A stretch of 64,000 nucleotides of DNA from Adineta vaga (Eukaryota; Rotifera), in assembly GCA_021613535.1 (NCBI GenBank), contig CP075495.1, positions 9,238,001 to 9,302,000 of the forward strand. Reading direction: 5' to 3'. The position numbers and the translations under genes are program-made. How positions within the stretch are numbered: the first letter of the stretch is position 1; every line of letters starts with the position of its first letter. Shown here piece by piece: positions 23,230 through 36,440 of this stretch. The notes beneath the pieces are model-generated. The model did no database searches. It saw only the letters and a list, made by a program, of their open reading frames with translations, and had not been told where the DNA came from.

Positions 23230-24873
23230 ATGGCATATCCACCATCTCTATCAGCAAAAGATGAAAAGTATGTTCGATACACTCTTTTTATTTGATTTTA
23301 ATCTATTACATAGATCATATGCATATGAAACCATCAAAGATCGTCTACCATTGATTGTCACACGAATTGTAGATTTTCTTGCCCGACATCGAGGAAATAT
23401 CACCAAACAGTACGGTGATGTGAGTTCAATTTCTTTTTCTTTTTCGATAAGTATTCGAGATTCTTTTTTTTCGTAGGAAGCAGAAAATGAATGCAAAGCT
23501 TGTATTGGTGCAATGGATAAATTACGTTATGAAATAGCTCGTGTAAGACAATCAAATGAATATTTTCATAATGTACAACTTTGTTTTCTTTTTGTTAAAG
23601 GATAAACCAATTTTTTTATTGAGCGATAATCATACTGATGATATAAGTATATGGAATGAATGTTTACAGAAAGAAATGGATCAAGGTATATTATAATGAA
23701 ACAAATTTTTTCTAAACATAAAAAAATCTCGAATATATTCAGGTAAAGTTATTAGTTGGTTTCAAAGTAGTTGGTTACTTGTTGAGTGTTATATGTATCG
23801 AAAGATTGCTGAAGCATTTTATTTAACGTAAGAAGAATTTCTTTCGAATTTCTTTTGTAATTTATGTTTGAAATTTTAGCAAACATTTACAACATATAGA
23901 TCCATTTTTTGAATTGAAACAAAATAATTTTTATTTATCTGCTAAAGCTATTGATGTTGTTCTGTCTCAATTAAATGCAGATATCGAACAAAACTTAGAT
24001 GTTGTGAATAATAAATCAATCATTGAACAGCAATTTTACAATTATATGGAAGTAAGACATTTTCTTTTTAAAATAAATCATCTTTCAATTTCTTTAGATT
24101 TCTCTCTGGGGTAATCAATGTGATTTATCACTATCAGCTGGAGCTGATAGTTCACAAAAACATGATCCATTTCATCAAATAATTGAACTGAAATCTCATA
24201 TATTAATTAATCATCAAACATCTGTTTTTAATTATCTTTATGATCTACAAGCCTATCTAATGAATTTAGATGTGTGTATTGATTTCGTTCTTGATAATGC
24301 TGGTTTTGAACTTATAACTGACTTAGCTCTAGCTGATTTTCTCATATCGAAACGTTTATGCTCACGAATTATATTATATTTAAAATGTTTTCCGTGGTTT
24401 GTATCAGATGCAACAAAAAATGATTTTTCCTGGCTTCTAGAACAATTAGGTGATTCATCGGCGGATCCAGTCTGGCAAAAAACTGTAAAACGATGGCAAG
24501 AATTATTCAGAATGGTCAATGGATTGTACAAACACATCGATTTTTTACATTATCATATGATTATTCTCATATGCGACAAATCTCTCCCGAACTTTATTCA
24601 GTTATGTCGGAATCAAAATTAATCATATTCAAAGGTGATTTAAATTATCGAAAACTAGTCGGTGATTTACGTTGGCCATTGAATGAACGTTTTGAGACAG
24701 CATTACGTGGTTTTCAACCAACATCATTCGTAGTTCTCCGAACCTGTAAAGCTGATGTACAACTTGGATTGGATCTTACACTAGTACAACAAGTGACCAA
24801 ACTTGATCCCAGATGGATGGTCAATGGTAAATGGGCAGTAATACAAACATATTTTAAAAACGAAAAGGACTGA
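23230..24873 (+). pseudogene. ARMT1: ARMT1 (DUF89) protein-glutamate methyltransferase homologue with a frameshift
   Basis: Seven exons: 23230-23267, 23314-23419, 23477-23542, 23601-23685, 23743-23827, 23880-24051 and 24098-24873. The total is 1328 nt, one short of a multiple of three. Family blocks are the N-terminal alpha-helical domain with a FLLSDN segment, then the DUF89 core with LDNAGFEL, ADFLI, PWFVSDAT and the GDLNYRKLVGDLRW loop near the C-terminus. Up to about 24500 the frame ends in WQEL. From about 24508 the homology (QNGQW..., SPELY, FKGDLNYRKL) continues in the next frame to a TGA at 24873. No intron fits the join, so one base is missing at 24500-24508. Left uncorrected, the protein loses the metal and substrate loop. 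It could be a real pseudogene, one inactive copy in a polyploid genome, or a sequencing error; the rest of the gene is well preserved. Confidence 0.85.
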
Positions 24874-26022
24874 AAGATCTAACTGAAATTTAGTCATTTG
24901 CATATATAATCCAGTGCTTTCTTATTTCAGTAAACTTTTTCAAATAAATCATATAAGTTATATCACTTTAGTTCATTACATGACAAGTTCGAACAGTCAG
25001 CATGAATATGAGGATAGACAATAAAATAATCATAAAGGATTTAGAAATAGTGTATGAATTGTAAAAGATTTTTAATTATTTCGAAAAATATGAATATAAA
25101 ATGAATTCTAAATCTAGGCATACGTTGAATATAAACAAATGAAAAAGGTTATGAGAAGTCGTCATAGATGGAATAGTAGTGTTTTATTTTTTTCTAAATG
25201 AAAGCTACTTTCTATTTTGATCGCATATCTTTTATATTGATTTGATAGTCATGTACTTGCTCTATTAAAATGTATACGAGTATTTCCATTTCTGAATGAA
25301 CTTGTTATTTTAGGTAAAACAATGCGGACAGCATTAAGAAAAGAAGCAAAATTGATTGTTAATATAGTTTCGATCACAGAACTGATACTTTATACAAGAT
25401 ATCCGATAACCTATATGTATGTTTACAGTTTTATAAAGTAAAATATCGCAAGTTTTTGCGAAATACGATAACAAACATATTGCTAAAAGTGAGATGGTAC
25501 CTAAAAAGTTTCACTGTATAAATTTTTCTGACAAATTCCCATGAGCTACAAATATATATTCATATGTTTGCAAGGATATTCGTTTCTTCTGAACTAAACT
25601 ACGAATCGATCGCAAATTTCTACATTACAATCTTACTGAGTAGTGTTTAATATGTTCAGATGATTTTTTCATATCGAAACGCTGGTTTTAGAACAAAACA
25701 TAATCACGATCAACGATAAAAATAGACAAATCATTGCCGATAGTGCATGTATATATTATTCATTCTTCTCCATCAATATACTTTTATATTTTAAGTAAAA
25801 GATAATTTGAAGAACAAACAAGAATATCCAATGTTTGCGAACTCGAAATCCAGATGGATGCATAGACATAAAAGTTTTTTACTAAAAAAGTATATGGCAA
25901 AACAGAATAAGCAAATAAAAAAAAATTGCACAAAAACAAAACAGAAAAAGAAAACGAAAAAATTATGGAATGTAAATAGAATAGAAAATCAAACACATTG
26001 TGAGATTCTGTTATCTTTTATT
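24874..26022. other. Convergent intergenic gap
   Basis: Lies between the 3' ends of the ARMT1-like (+) and MYND (-) genes. AT-rich with poly-A tracts. A plus-strand 77-codon frame (25807-26040) is very lysine-rich, overlaps the MYND stop codon and looks like a low-complexity shadow. Nothing else is seen. Confidence 0.5.
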
Positions 26023-29000
26023 TCAAAAATTCGATTGTAAACGTTTAGAAACACCGCCAACACCTTCACTAACCGATGGAGTTGCAACATTTGTAATATC
26101 ATAGGACATTTGGAGATTTCGATTGATAGATGAACGAAGAGGTTTCTTAGTTATTATCGATGAAGAAATTGATTGTTTAGTGGTCGAGATTGGTGAAGAT
26201 GATGGAGGATCCTTAGGAGATTTTGTTTGAAATGGACTAACTTTTGCAGTAGGACGTTTATGATGATGATTTATATCCGATGTTGAATGTTGAGAAGTGT
26301 TCGTTAGAATAGGACGATGATTGGAGACATTATTATTTTCATTGTAAGAATGAGATGAGGGCTGTGGAGGTGGAGGTGGAACTGGCGGTAGTGGTGGTGG
26401 CGGTGCTGCTGCTGCTGCAGAATTGCTAGAATTTGTTGAACCATCATAAAATCGAGCTGAGCCAACTGTATAAGTCGAAAGTGGCTAAAATCACAAAAAA
26501 AATGCATTGTTAATAATGTTTTCAAAAGAATCCATTCTTACTCGATGTGTACGTTCATTGGCTTTCGGTGAAGTACACCGTGCTTCAATAGTTGTTCCAC
26601 TTAAATAAATTGCTGCTGCTGCTGCAGATGGGGAGACAGGTGCTGTTGTACCAGTAATACCATTATTTGCTGCTTTAATTATACCTCGAATAGGTCCTGT
26701 GCCAGTGAGCGCACCACAAATTGATCGTGCATCTCCTTTTTCAATACGTTTGACCGTTGTCGATGATTTTATTTGTACATCATTGTGTCGAAGTACAGTC
26801 GTTTGTTTTTCTTTTGAATTATCACTAAGTAATTCATCGAGAAAAGTAACCGATTTTGAACGTTTCTTTTGTAGCGTTAAATTTGATGCCGTGAGAGATT
26901 GATTGTGAATTTGGGTATCTTGTCTTGATGCAATTTCTGCTTGAAGTTCAGAACGTATTTCATCCAGTGTTACTGTTGGTGCTTTCATATGTGTTTCATT
27001 CGATAATTTACCCATACGAGATGAATGTTGATTATTATTATGATTATTATTATCATTAACAGTAGTAGTAATAGAATTAGTTGTTGGAATTTCATCATGA
27101 ATAATATGATCATAGATATGTGCATCTTCATTTAATTTTACATTTAAATGATTACTTTCATCATCATCGTCGTCACTCATCATTAATAAACGTTTAGTTT
27201 TCAATTCTTGAGCTGCATCATTAAGCATCTTTTTATTCCATTTTTTTCTTCGTTGTTCAGTTTGTTGTTTTTCAGCTTCAGTATCACTTGCAAAATCTTT
27301 TTCAATTTTTCGACGAAATAAACGAAAACGATGATGTGATGATTTATTGCTCGTTTTATTTAAACTTGTAGCTGTTTGAGTCGAACAATTGGAATCAATC
27401 GATGTTGTATCATCATCACCTGTATAACTCAATAGAAGATTACCAGTTTTCTTTGCTTCATGACGTGCTTTGATGCTACGCAGTGTTTTTTTCGTTTTTG
27501 TATCGATGATATTAGATGGATTTGTTTCTTGAATAAATTCATTGGTTGTCGATTCAGTATTTAAACGTTCAAGAGATTTATTTGATCGTGTTAAACGATT
27601 AATTGTTGAACGAAAAAAATTCGCTGGTGCAGCTTTTGATGGAATTACTGGTGCTGGAATTTGATTTTCATCATCATCGAATGAATCTTCATCGGTATTA
27701 TCATTAGAGTTCAGAGTTTTTTCTATCTTCGCATTATCATCAACAACTAAATCATCATCAAATGAATCATAATCAACTGACGGATCTTGCTGAGATGGAA
27801 CGGGAACATTCGCTACAGCATAGAGTGATTCAGGACGGGATGGCACATTTTGCTTATTATTATCATTTGCCGAAGAAATACTCGATGTTTTACTTGTATA
27901 TGAATTAGAATTACTACTATTGGTAAATGCAAGTCCATTTTCATTAGAATAAATATGTTGATCATCTTGATGAGGTAGATTCATATAATTAGGTTCAGAA
28001 AGAGTAGTAGTCGGTGTTGTTGACGAAACAACAGGTGAAGGTTCAATAATAGCTGTTGGTTTTCGAAATGGTTTAGGTATACCATTACAGATGGGACCTG
28101 CTGGTTGTTTAAGTGTAAAGTCAAGTGTTTGAGATAAAGAAGGTTTCGATTCGACGGATGCAGAAGGATGTTGTAGTTCAAGATTTTGATAAACAAGTGT
28201 TGTTGATGATTGTTTAGTTGTAGTTGTAGTTGAAATTGTTTTTTCAGGTTCCTGAGCGTTTTTAGATGTAAATGGAAGAAAAACACCAACTGGCCGTCGT
28301 ATGGATGGTGGTGTAGTTGAAGCAGGTCTTAAGAAGAAAAAAGAAAGAATCATTTGCAATTGACTGAAATATCGGATGTGTATCTTACTTAGACATTGAA
28401 GATTGATCTTGTGGAATTTTTGGTGCCTGTTGAGATTTTGATCGTTGATTTGTAATAGTTAATGGTGTACGTGAAGAAGATGAAGATAAACGAGTACTAC
28501 TGTTCGATTTATATAATTTATCTAATAGCGATCCTGTTGCTTGTGACATTGAAGATGTTGTCAATTGTTCACGAATAAGATCAACAGTTGTTAAACCAGC
28601 GGATGGTGCATCTTGTGGACGATTAGTTTCATCAAATACTATACCAACTCGATCAATACATTCAGATAAATTCTTCATTGTTACACCAACATCAGGTTGT
28701 TTACTACTTCTTTGAGAATAAAGACTAATACGATCTGCTGTCATCATCGACTGTATTGGTTTGGATTTATTTGTTTGATAGGAAAAGTTAGGAACTGTTG
28801 TTATGGTAGTTGTTGTTGTTGTTGTTGGAAGTGCTGGTCGAGATGGTCGTTGAGAATTATACGAAGAATTTTTTGATAAGAGACTTGGCGATTTTGATGG
28901 AATAATAAATGAACGAGATGGACTAATCGGTGATTTAATAAGATCAATGTGATGTGATGATAAAGGTCGTTCATGATTTTTAATGACTTCTGTATAGATC

Positions 29001-29053
29001 ACTTCACTATCAGTAGACGGTAACTTTGTTGGTGGAGGTGGTCGCGGTGGTGG

Positions 29054-29088
<35 letters not shown>

Positions 29089-32000
29089 TTGAAGATGAAT
29101 TTGAAGTGCTTTCCGATAATACAGATGATTGTTCTATATGTGTCTCAGCTGGTGGTATTCGCGTAGTAGAATGATTGAGGGTAACAGCTGTGTTAGTAGT
29201 GGTGGTAGCGGTAGTAGTCGTGGTCACGCGTTCTTCCAAACGATTTTCAACCGATAATGATGACGATAGACGAGGAGAATTATTCTTCATTGCACTCATA
29301 ACAGTTCGTTGTTCATGATGAATTTCAATAGGAATCATTGAAGGTGAAGATATACTGTTCGCAGTTGTTTTTATTATTCGCTCATCGGTACGACGTTCAA
29401 TAGTTGATTTCGGTATTTGTGAAGTATTGCTCACTGGAGTAGGTAGAACAGATCGTTGATCATGATGTTGTACTTCAAATGACGAAGGTGAACGAATAAT
29501 ATCATCTGCTCGCTTGTCAATAGAGGTTTCTATTGGGGGTGGTGGTGGAACCGGTGGCGGTGATGTGATATAAATTTTCTAAAACAAGATAAAAAATCAT
29601 TGACTATTTACTTTCTCATCTAGTTGATGAACACATACTTTCGGTGAAATGATATCATCCAGACATGTCGCTTTCGTAGAATTTCCTGTTTGACGTGTTG
29701 TATTAGGAATAGAAACGGGTGGACGATGTGTTTGTATTTGTTTTTGTTGTTGCTGCTTAGAAGGTTTCGGTTCTTGTATTGATGTCTCGGATGATTGTTC
29801 AAAAAATGGTTTAATACGTTGAACTAAACTACCATTAACTGTTGTTATAACAGGTTCACTCTCTATATTTGTCGTTTTAGCCAAGGATAAACGTGGTTTT
29901 GGTTGTGGTTTAAAATCATTTCTATACGATAATTAATAATAAATCTTATCATACATCATGGAATCATGTCATTCAGATGTTACATACCTAGTTGGTTCAA
30001 TAGTGGTCATCATCGCAGTGGTTAATGGACGTGTTCCGTTATGTAGTACACCAGTAATAACAGTAGATGATGATGATGGTGTTACCGTTGGAGAATGATG
30101 CCGTCGTTGTACTACAGTTGGTTGACGTATATTATTATTCGATCGTATCGATGGTTGAACAGTAGTAGTAGTAGTAGCATTAGTTGTGTTCGTAGTTGAA
30201 GCTAAGAAAGAAAAAGAGAAAGAAAAAGAATGAACATTATTATAATGCACGTTCGTGTATTTGTCTCTTCAACTCTCTTTCTCTCTTTCTGCATCAAATT
30301 TTACCTATGTGAACGTGTGTGTCTACTAGTAGTGTCCCGTTATTGTTTGCTTGCGTATTATGTGACGACGAAGACGACGACGACGACGAAAGAGATTCAA
30401 TATGAATTTTACCATTGACCTGTTTCGTACTGGGATTGAGTGGTTGTTGTTGATGTTGTACTTGTGTAGGACCATGTTGAATACCAATTGAAGATTGATG
30501 AAGATGTTGATGAGACAATAAAGAACAATTTTCATCGTTTCTCTCAACACTTCCATTAATAGTCATTGTATTCAATAGGATTTGATAACTATTTGTTGAA
30601 TAGACAGAGTTTGGTCTATTTGGACGTTGACGAATGATTAGCGAACTGAAAGAAAAGAATGAGACAAATCGTAGCATTGTTTGCATTCGATGTTTTCTTT
30701 CTATTTGAACTGTATATACCTAAATTGATTTGCGCCTGCTTGATGAATATTAACACCTTTCGTTGATAAACATGTTCTTGCTTCATTAAACTCTTCTTCA
30801 TCTTCAAATGTTAATAACGTTGGTCTTTGTCTAGTAAGCATTGATTTTAATAGGTCTTTATTTAATGACTAGATATGTATGAGAAAAGAAGAAGAAAAAC
30901 ATCGAAGTAATTAATATTATTTAAATGAGAAAAAAATAGATCGATTCGTTATAAATATAAAGTTATTTACCGAAAATAGATACGTTGCGTTAAGATAAAC
31001 AAGAAGATCAGCTTCTGATCGTTGTAGACGTTTTTTTTCAGATTTATCAAGTAAATGACCTTTACCAGTTGTTGTTATAATCAATCTGTCAGGTCTATTG
31101 TAATGGACAAATGTCGAAGTGAAAAAAAAATAAAACAATGAATAGTCATTTACATACTTGAGTTTTGCATGTGGTATAGATGACTGGTCAGTGTCGTCTT
31201 GATCATCATCGCCAATCACAATAAGTAGTTCAACACCCTATATATAGACAGACATATATATATATATGTATATATACATGCATTCCCTTTTGCTTATATG
31301 CATATTTTATTGATCGAGATGATCGATAATCTTATATTTTGCCTGACTGCCTACTCCTCTATGTGTGTCTAATCGTATGTGCATGAACGACACGATGGGC
31401 TAAAACAACAGACGGACTGCAAGCAATGATTTTTATCGTATTGCACGCACATAATGTCGGTTGTAAGCATTTGGCGATCATTTATTGAGTTATGTGAAAG
31501 GAAAAAAAAAGATAGATAATGTTTTTGTCAATACTCCTTCTTACGACGATTACGACATTCTTCTTTCGCAATTAAAATGATCTTTTCAAATTGTTACCCA
31601 CCTAAATACATACGCCTATCATCAACAATTGACATAGACATAGTATAGTCTACACAGATAGTCATTTTTCACCTCTCCAATTTTTTTTGTCGATGAATTA
31701 TGTAATCATTGTACGACTAAGTCAATATAACGACAAGTGCTCTCGTTTTCTCTATCTTGACTTTACTTACTTTATTATCAGGAAACATATTGAGTAGTTC
31801 ATGAAAACGAGTGGGTAGATTTGACGATGATTGGTCGTTACCAACAAGATCAATTTTATTAAAACCATTAAGAATATGAATAACAATTGGACGAAAATTT
31901 GGTCGAAGGCCAAAAGAAATGATAGCCTTGCCGATAGTAAGAACATGAGTTAACAGATCTGTTACTGCCGCCAAAAGACCATCTACTGCATCTAGATAAA

Positions 32001-32634
32001 TAAAAAGACATAAATATAGCACTCAATGATTATAATATACACGTATAACAATGATGAGCTTTCCATCTGCAATGTCTTCCTTTTTTTCTACATCTATGTG
32101 TCAAGATAATATGTTAATCTATAGTACAGACGTACATACGCAAGTGTCAATAAAAATATCAAAACGATTAACACCTATTATTGATTAAAGAAAGGTAGAA
32201 TCGCATTTACTTTGATGTGTTGGTTGTCGTTTATCAGTTAAATGTTTGAGATTTTTAAAAATATTCGCTGTATTATTTGCTAAACTAACAATATTTGTAC
32301 GTATAGAAAACCAATGTTTCCAATTATGTATTTCTTTTAAAGGTGCAGTCCATTTATCACCTAGATTTGGTAATGGTGGATGTGCTGGCAAAGCTTGCAT
32401 CAATTCTCCTAATGCAACCCATTCTAATTGTGCACATTTTTCTGCATGTTCTTCCGACCAATCTTCGGCTTGATGTTCTTCACCACAATAATAAACCATT
32501 TGACATCCGAAACAACGTGATAACGAAGGACCTTGACGACCACATACAGCACAATAACGTCGATCAATTTCATTTCGATCTAAACGTTGTCTTATAATTG
32601 TCTCAATCGACGACCAAGAATCAATAGTACCCAT
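26023..32634 (-). CDS. MYND zinc-finger protein with a very long disordered tail
   Basis: Eleven exons total 5274 nt (1757 aa): 32634-32211, 31991-31771, 31237-31158, 31094-30971, 30868-30720, 30645-30305, 30201-29988, 29921-29639, 29578-28389, 28327-26542 and 26484-26023. A MYND finger occupies residues 28-67 (C28, C31, C41, C44, C50, H54, H63, C67). Residues about 140-335 form a folded alpha/beta-looking region (RPIVIHILNG, VELLIVIGDDD, RPTLLTFEDEEEF) resembling the domain after MYND in MSS51/ZMYND15-type proteins; that likeness is from memory. The remaining ~1400 residues are disordered: Ser/Thr/Asn-rich, with polyproline blocks (PPPRPPPPTK, PPPPLPPVPPPPP), a polyalanine run at 29054-29084, acidic clusters and a KSVTF PP1-docking motif (26842-26856). 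The polyprolines suggest SH3, WW or EVH1 partners. I cannot name an orthologue. MYND fingers generally bind proline-rich peptides; the function is unknown. Confidence 0.8.
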
Positions 32635-35470
32635 CTATAACAGACATATCAAAAATGAGATTGAGCAATCATATACAGACATATATATATACTACTATAT
32701 CCTCAAAGCAAAGAAGACTAATGATGATGATGAACTCTTAGCTTACTACTATTTCTTTTGCCTACTATTTCCTCATTCTATTCTCTGTAGTTCGCTCGCA
32801 TCTCGCTGAATATACATCATGTACACATCTGTACCTTCTCTTTCTTTCTCTCATATTGTTCAATGAACAAAAACACTCCTACTTTTTTTTTAGGTGACAT
32901 GCACATACATATAGAGAAAGAGTTCATGTTCTCTTTTCTTCTCGCTTATATTGGCCGAGGGTCACCAACAAAATGAATGTCACCTTACCCGCTGCTTTCT
33001 TCTACTCATACTACAAACGCCTTCTGTACAATAATGAATGGCTTTTTTTTCCTTTAATACATTTATATATGTCTATATATATAAACACTTTTGTCCTTCG
33101 AATTGTCCAATGAGCCATGTGATGAACATTAGTTCTGTAAAGATGAAAAGAGAAAAAACCAAGAAATTAATTGTAAAACATGTCACTAATGATGAAGAAA
33201 AAACAAAATGAAAAATTACATTTTTTTCGATTACTCTTGTTATTCAATAACACCTACCCACAACACAATTTCTACACATAGTCATTCGTGTTGCTTCCTT
33301 TTTTTTTCAATGTATGCCGGTGTTAATAAAAAAAAAAGGAACGGTAAAAGAGAAGAAAAAAGTGAAGGAGCCTATTCCTATGTGCACGTTTCGGTAGAAT
33401 AAAACTGAGTAATGAAACTCTTCACCTATACATTGAGACAAACTATAAATTACCTTTACATTTGAAATTATACAATATAAATGTATGTTACGCAAAAAGA
33501 TCAGAGATCAAACAAAAGTAAAAGAATATAATTAAATAAACCTGGCAAGTATTACCAATTCGTTCCGTTCAAAATGTCCGAGAAAAAAACCTGAATATAC
33601 ATACATACATACGATCGACCATCGATGTGAACTAAAAGGTCAATGGAACTGATTATATTAAGATTTTTTCTTTCTTGTTGTATAACTTGATTTCAGATGC
33701 AAGAGCAACGTCGACATATTCTTCTTCCTAACTTTTTTTTCTCTTTGACACGTGTAGTAATGAAGAGTACAGAGAAGAAAAAAAGAAAGGGACGAGAATA
33801 AAAAAAAGAGAGAAATGCTGAAGTGTACTTAGATTTAGAGCACGATGAGAAAAAAAGCAAGGAAAAAAGGATTAAAATCATTGTCAATGAAAGGTAAAAA
33901 AAAAGGAGACCAATGATACATTGTAATTATCCGTTTCTTCTGTCAATTTATTCATGATAAAATGTTCAACATCACAGAAAAAAAGAAAGAACTCATTTGA
34001 ACGATAATCAATAGATTTTATTTCAATTATTTGCACATGTTTAACTAACAAAGAGGAAAAAAAAGAAGAATGATATCCTTGAATGTGTAACAGTTCCTTT
34101 TTTTTTAAAACAGTTTATTTGATTTGAAAAAATAAAAGATATACTTTCCTCCTATTTACTATCTGTCATGAATACAATGAATGCAAATCTATGCATAAAA
34201 TTTGCATTTATAAATCGATGTACTTTTGTTTGATTTCACATCTGGTTAAGATCGTATCTGGATCGATTCAAATTCAGAAGACTTACATAAACATAAATTA
34301 TATATGAGTTGAAGTTTATTCTTCATGAGAAATTTTCTTTCATGTAATCGATTTTGTAAGAAAGACAAGGAAGTATCATATACAGATTAAGATTTGATTA
34401 CGAATCTTACTGAAACCGAGAAATTCAATCTAAAGAAGATTTTTCTTTTCATCATGATCAAGTTTAGATCAAATAACAACAAAGAATAGTTTTCATTAAT
34501 GTGTTAATGTAGATACTTCAAATCGAAGTAGTCAGTAATAAAATGCATCGATAAACATCGAAGAATTAAATATGTAAAAGGTACTTTCTTAAAAATTCAG
34601 ATTTTATCATAATGATGCAATGAAAAACAGTGCTTTCAAGATATTGCATAGATCTCCGATTTTTTCTTCTCATGTAATAAGTCATTTGTTCTATTGAAAA
34701 CTTCAAACTGAAGTGTTCGTAAAATTTTAGATTTCGTTGACTTAATTCAGAGCATATCGTACAAAAAAGAAAAAAAAATGAGAAGTGAAGAAAGATTATA
34801 TTGACAATACAGTATCAATGACATCGATTAGTATCATGACCTTCATATAGTCACAAATAGTAATAAAAAAAGCGATTTGTTTTATCAAAAATTACTGTAA
34901 TCAGATTATGAAATAAAGGTGCGGATCGTTCTGCATAAAAACTAAGTTCGAATACGTATGCACTCGTATAACCTGAAGATGTACCGATTGCGTTAAGTCT
35001 ACTCGAAGTATATAATAGAACACCTTGATTTGAGCGCAAAAGAAAAACGAAGACTAGTTTGTTCTGCTATTAAACGATCTTTAAAACAAGGTATAGGTAA
35101 TGCAAGAAAGACGTGTTATCATTCGGATACCGAATGATAAGATGATATTCTAAAGTCCATTTAACATACATCTAAACTAATATTTTACCGTTCGATAAAT
35201 AAACTATTGTAAACTATCATAGGAAAAGAAAATTTGCTCTAACATCATGATAGTAACAAAAACTAGAAAGATTTTTCTCACTTCTAATCAGTTTTACCTT
35301 GCCTACAGTGACAATTATATCTTCATCATCTTAAAACAATATGAAGGACAAAAATACTGACGTCAGATAAAGGCAAAAAGATATCTCCAACGGCATGATA
35401 TAACAACAGTCCTTTTTTGCGTCTTTCAGTATAAATATTCGTTCTCTATTATCATTTTGCGTATGAAAAA
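32635..35470. other. Upstream region of MYND gene, mostly non-coding
   Basis: About 2.8 kb of AT-rich DNA with poly-A/poly-T tracts, (TA)n and CATA repeats (for example 33598-33612). It should contain the 5' UTR and promoter of the MYND gene (-) and the promoter of the small membrane protein (+). On the minus strand, 35426-35370 and 35037-34851 give protein-like open stretches (for example LLLYHAVGDIFLPLSD and AYVFELSFYAERSAP). They may be exons or remnants of an unrecognised gene. I could not build a spliced frame. Confidence 0.4.
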
Positions 35471-35878
35471 ATGACTACTGACAATATATCTTTTCAAAAT
35501 ATTGAAAATTCATCCAATATAATTGTAACAGCAACAACAGCAATAATCAATTCACATTGGACAACTACTAGTAATTCTTTTACCAATGATAAGGATGATA
35601 TGAAACATACTTTAACTTATGCAATTCCATTATCATGTTTCGCAATAGTGATAGTTCTTATAATTGCTCTTGGTATTCATCGTCGTCATCGTGCTTTAGA
35701 AAAATGGTCATCATTAACACGAATGAGAAATACTAATCCTCGATATATTGAACGAGGTGGTCTACGTCGTGATTCCGAATATGAATCGCATAATGATGGT
35801 TTCATACATGTGACTATAATTAATGAAGATGGGCAATTTCAGAAAGAACCCGAATTTCGTTTAGCAAGTATCACATAA
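35471..35878 (+). CDS. Small single-pass membrane protein, unknown
   Basis: Single-exon frame of 135 residues, not recognised. The first ~50 residues are Asn/Thr/Ser-rich with several N-glycosylation sequons (NSS, NIS). One transmembrane helix follows at about residues 54-75 (AIPLSCFAIVIVLIIALGI), then a basic stop-transfer stretch (HRRHRALEKW) and a ~55-residue cytosolic tail that includes NPRYIERG and a C-terminal RLASIT. With no cleavable signal peptide, the arrangement fits a type III membrane protein with an extracellular N-terminus. The ordered signals (sequons, helix, positive charges) support a real gene. It is convergent with the SH2 gene. Confidence 0.55.
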   Translation: MTTDNISFQNIENSSNIIVTATTAIINSHWTTTSNSFTNDKDDMKHTLTYAIPLSCFAIVIVLIIALGIHRRHRALEKWSSLTRMRNTNPRYIERGGLRRDSEYESHNDGFIHVTIINEDGQFQKEPEFRLASIT

Positions 35879-36440
35879 TAATGAGGAGAATTTCAGATTT
35901 TATTTGATACTATGTTATTATATTGTAAAATAATCTCCATTCATTTTCTTGTTGTTTTGTGAATATTCAAAAACAGTGTCTTCCTATATTTTCATATGTT
36001 GACTTCACAGTTATATAAATAAAAAGTTGCATTAAGATATTTTATGTAAAAATACACTTATTTCAGTAAACACAATTCTTTATCAATCAAACATCAATAT
36101 CATACACTCCATAAGAGTAATCGAATGTTTCAAGAATGAATAAACAAACTTGTTGAGTCATATACAGTTAATGATTGATATTATTTTCTTTCTAATAAAA
36201 ACATCATCTGTTCGATCATATCGAATTTTCCCTCTATGATCTACTGTTAACTTACTGAAAAATATTCCATATCAAAACAGATAAATAGTACTTTCTTTTT
36301 TTTTCCTTTTTAAAGCACGAATAAAAAAAACACACACAGCATACGAATTTGTCAATGAAAAAAAAGCAAACAGAAAAACATCAATATATTCAATTCACTG
36401 TTTCTACATGCAGAAATAGGAGAAAAAAAGACTATGACTA
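35879..36440. other. Convergent intergenic gap
   Basis: Holds the 3' ends of the membrane protein (+) and SH2 protein (-). An AATAAA-like signal occurs on the plus strand at about 36017. No coding signal. Confidence 0.5.

Noticed and set aside
27981-28289. Leucine/asparagine-rich frame antiphase to the MYND tail
   Set aside because: A shadow of the low-complexity coding sequence in another frame.
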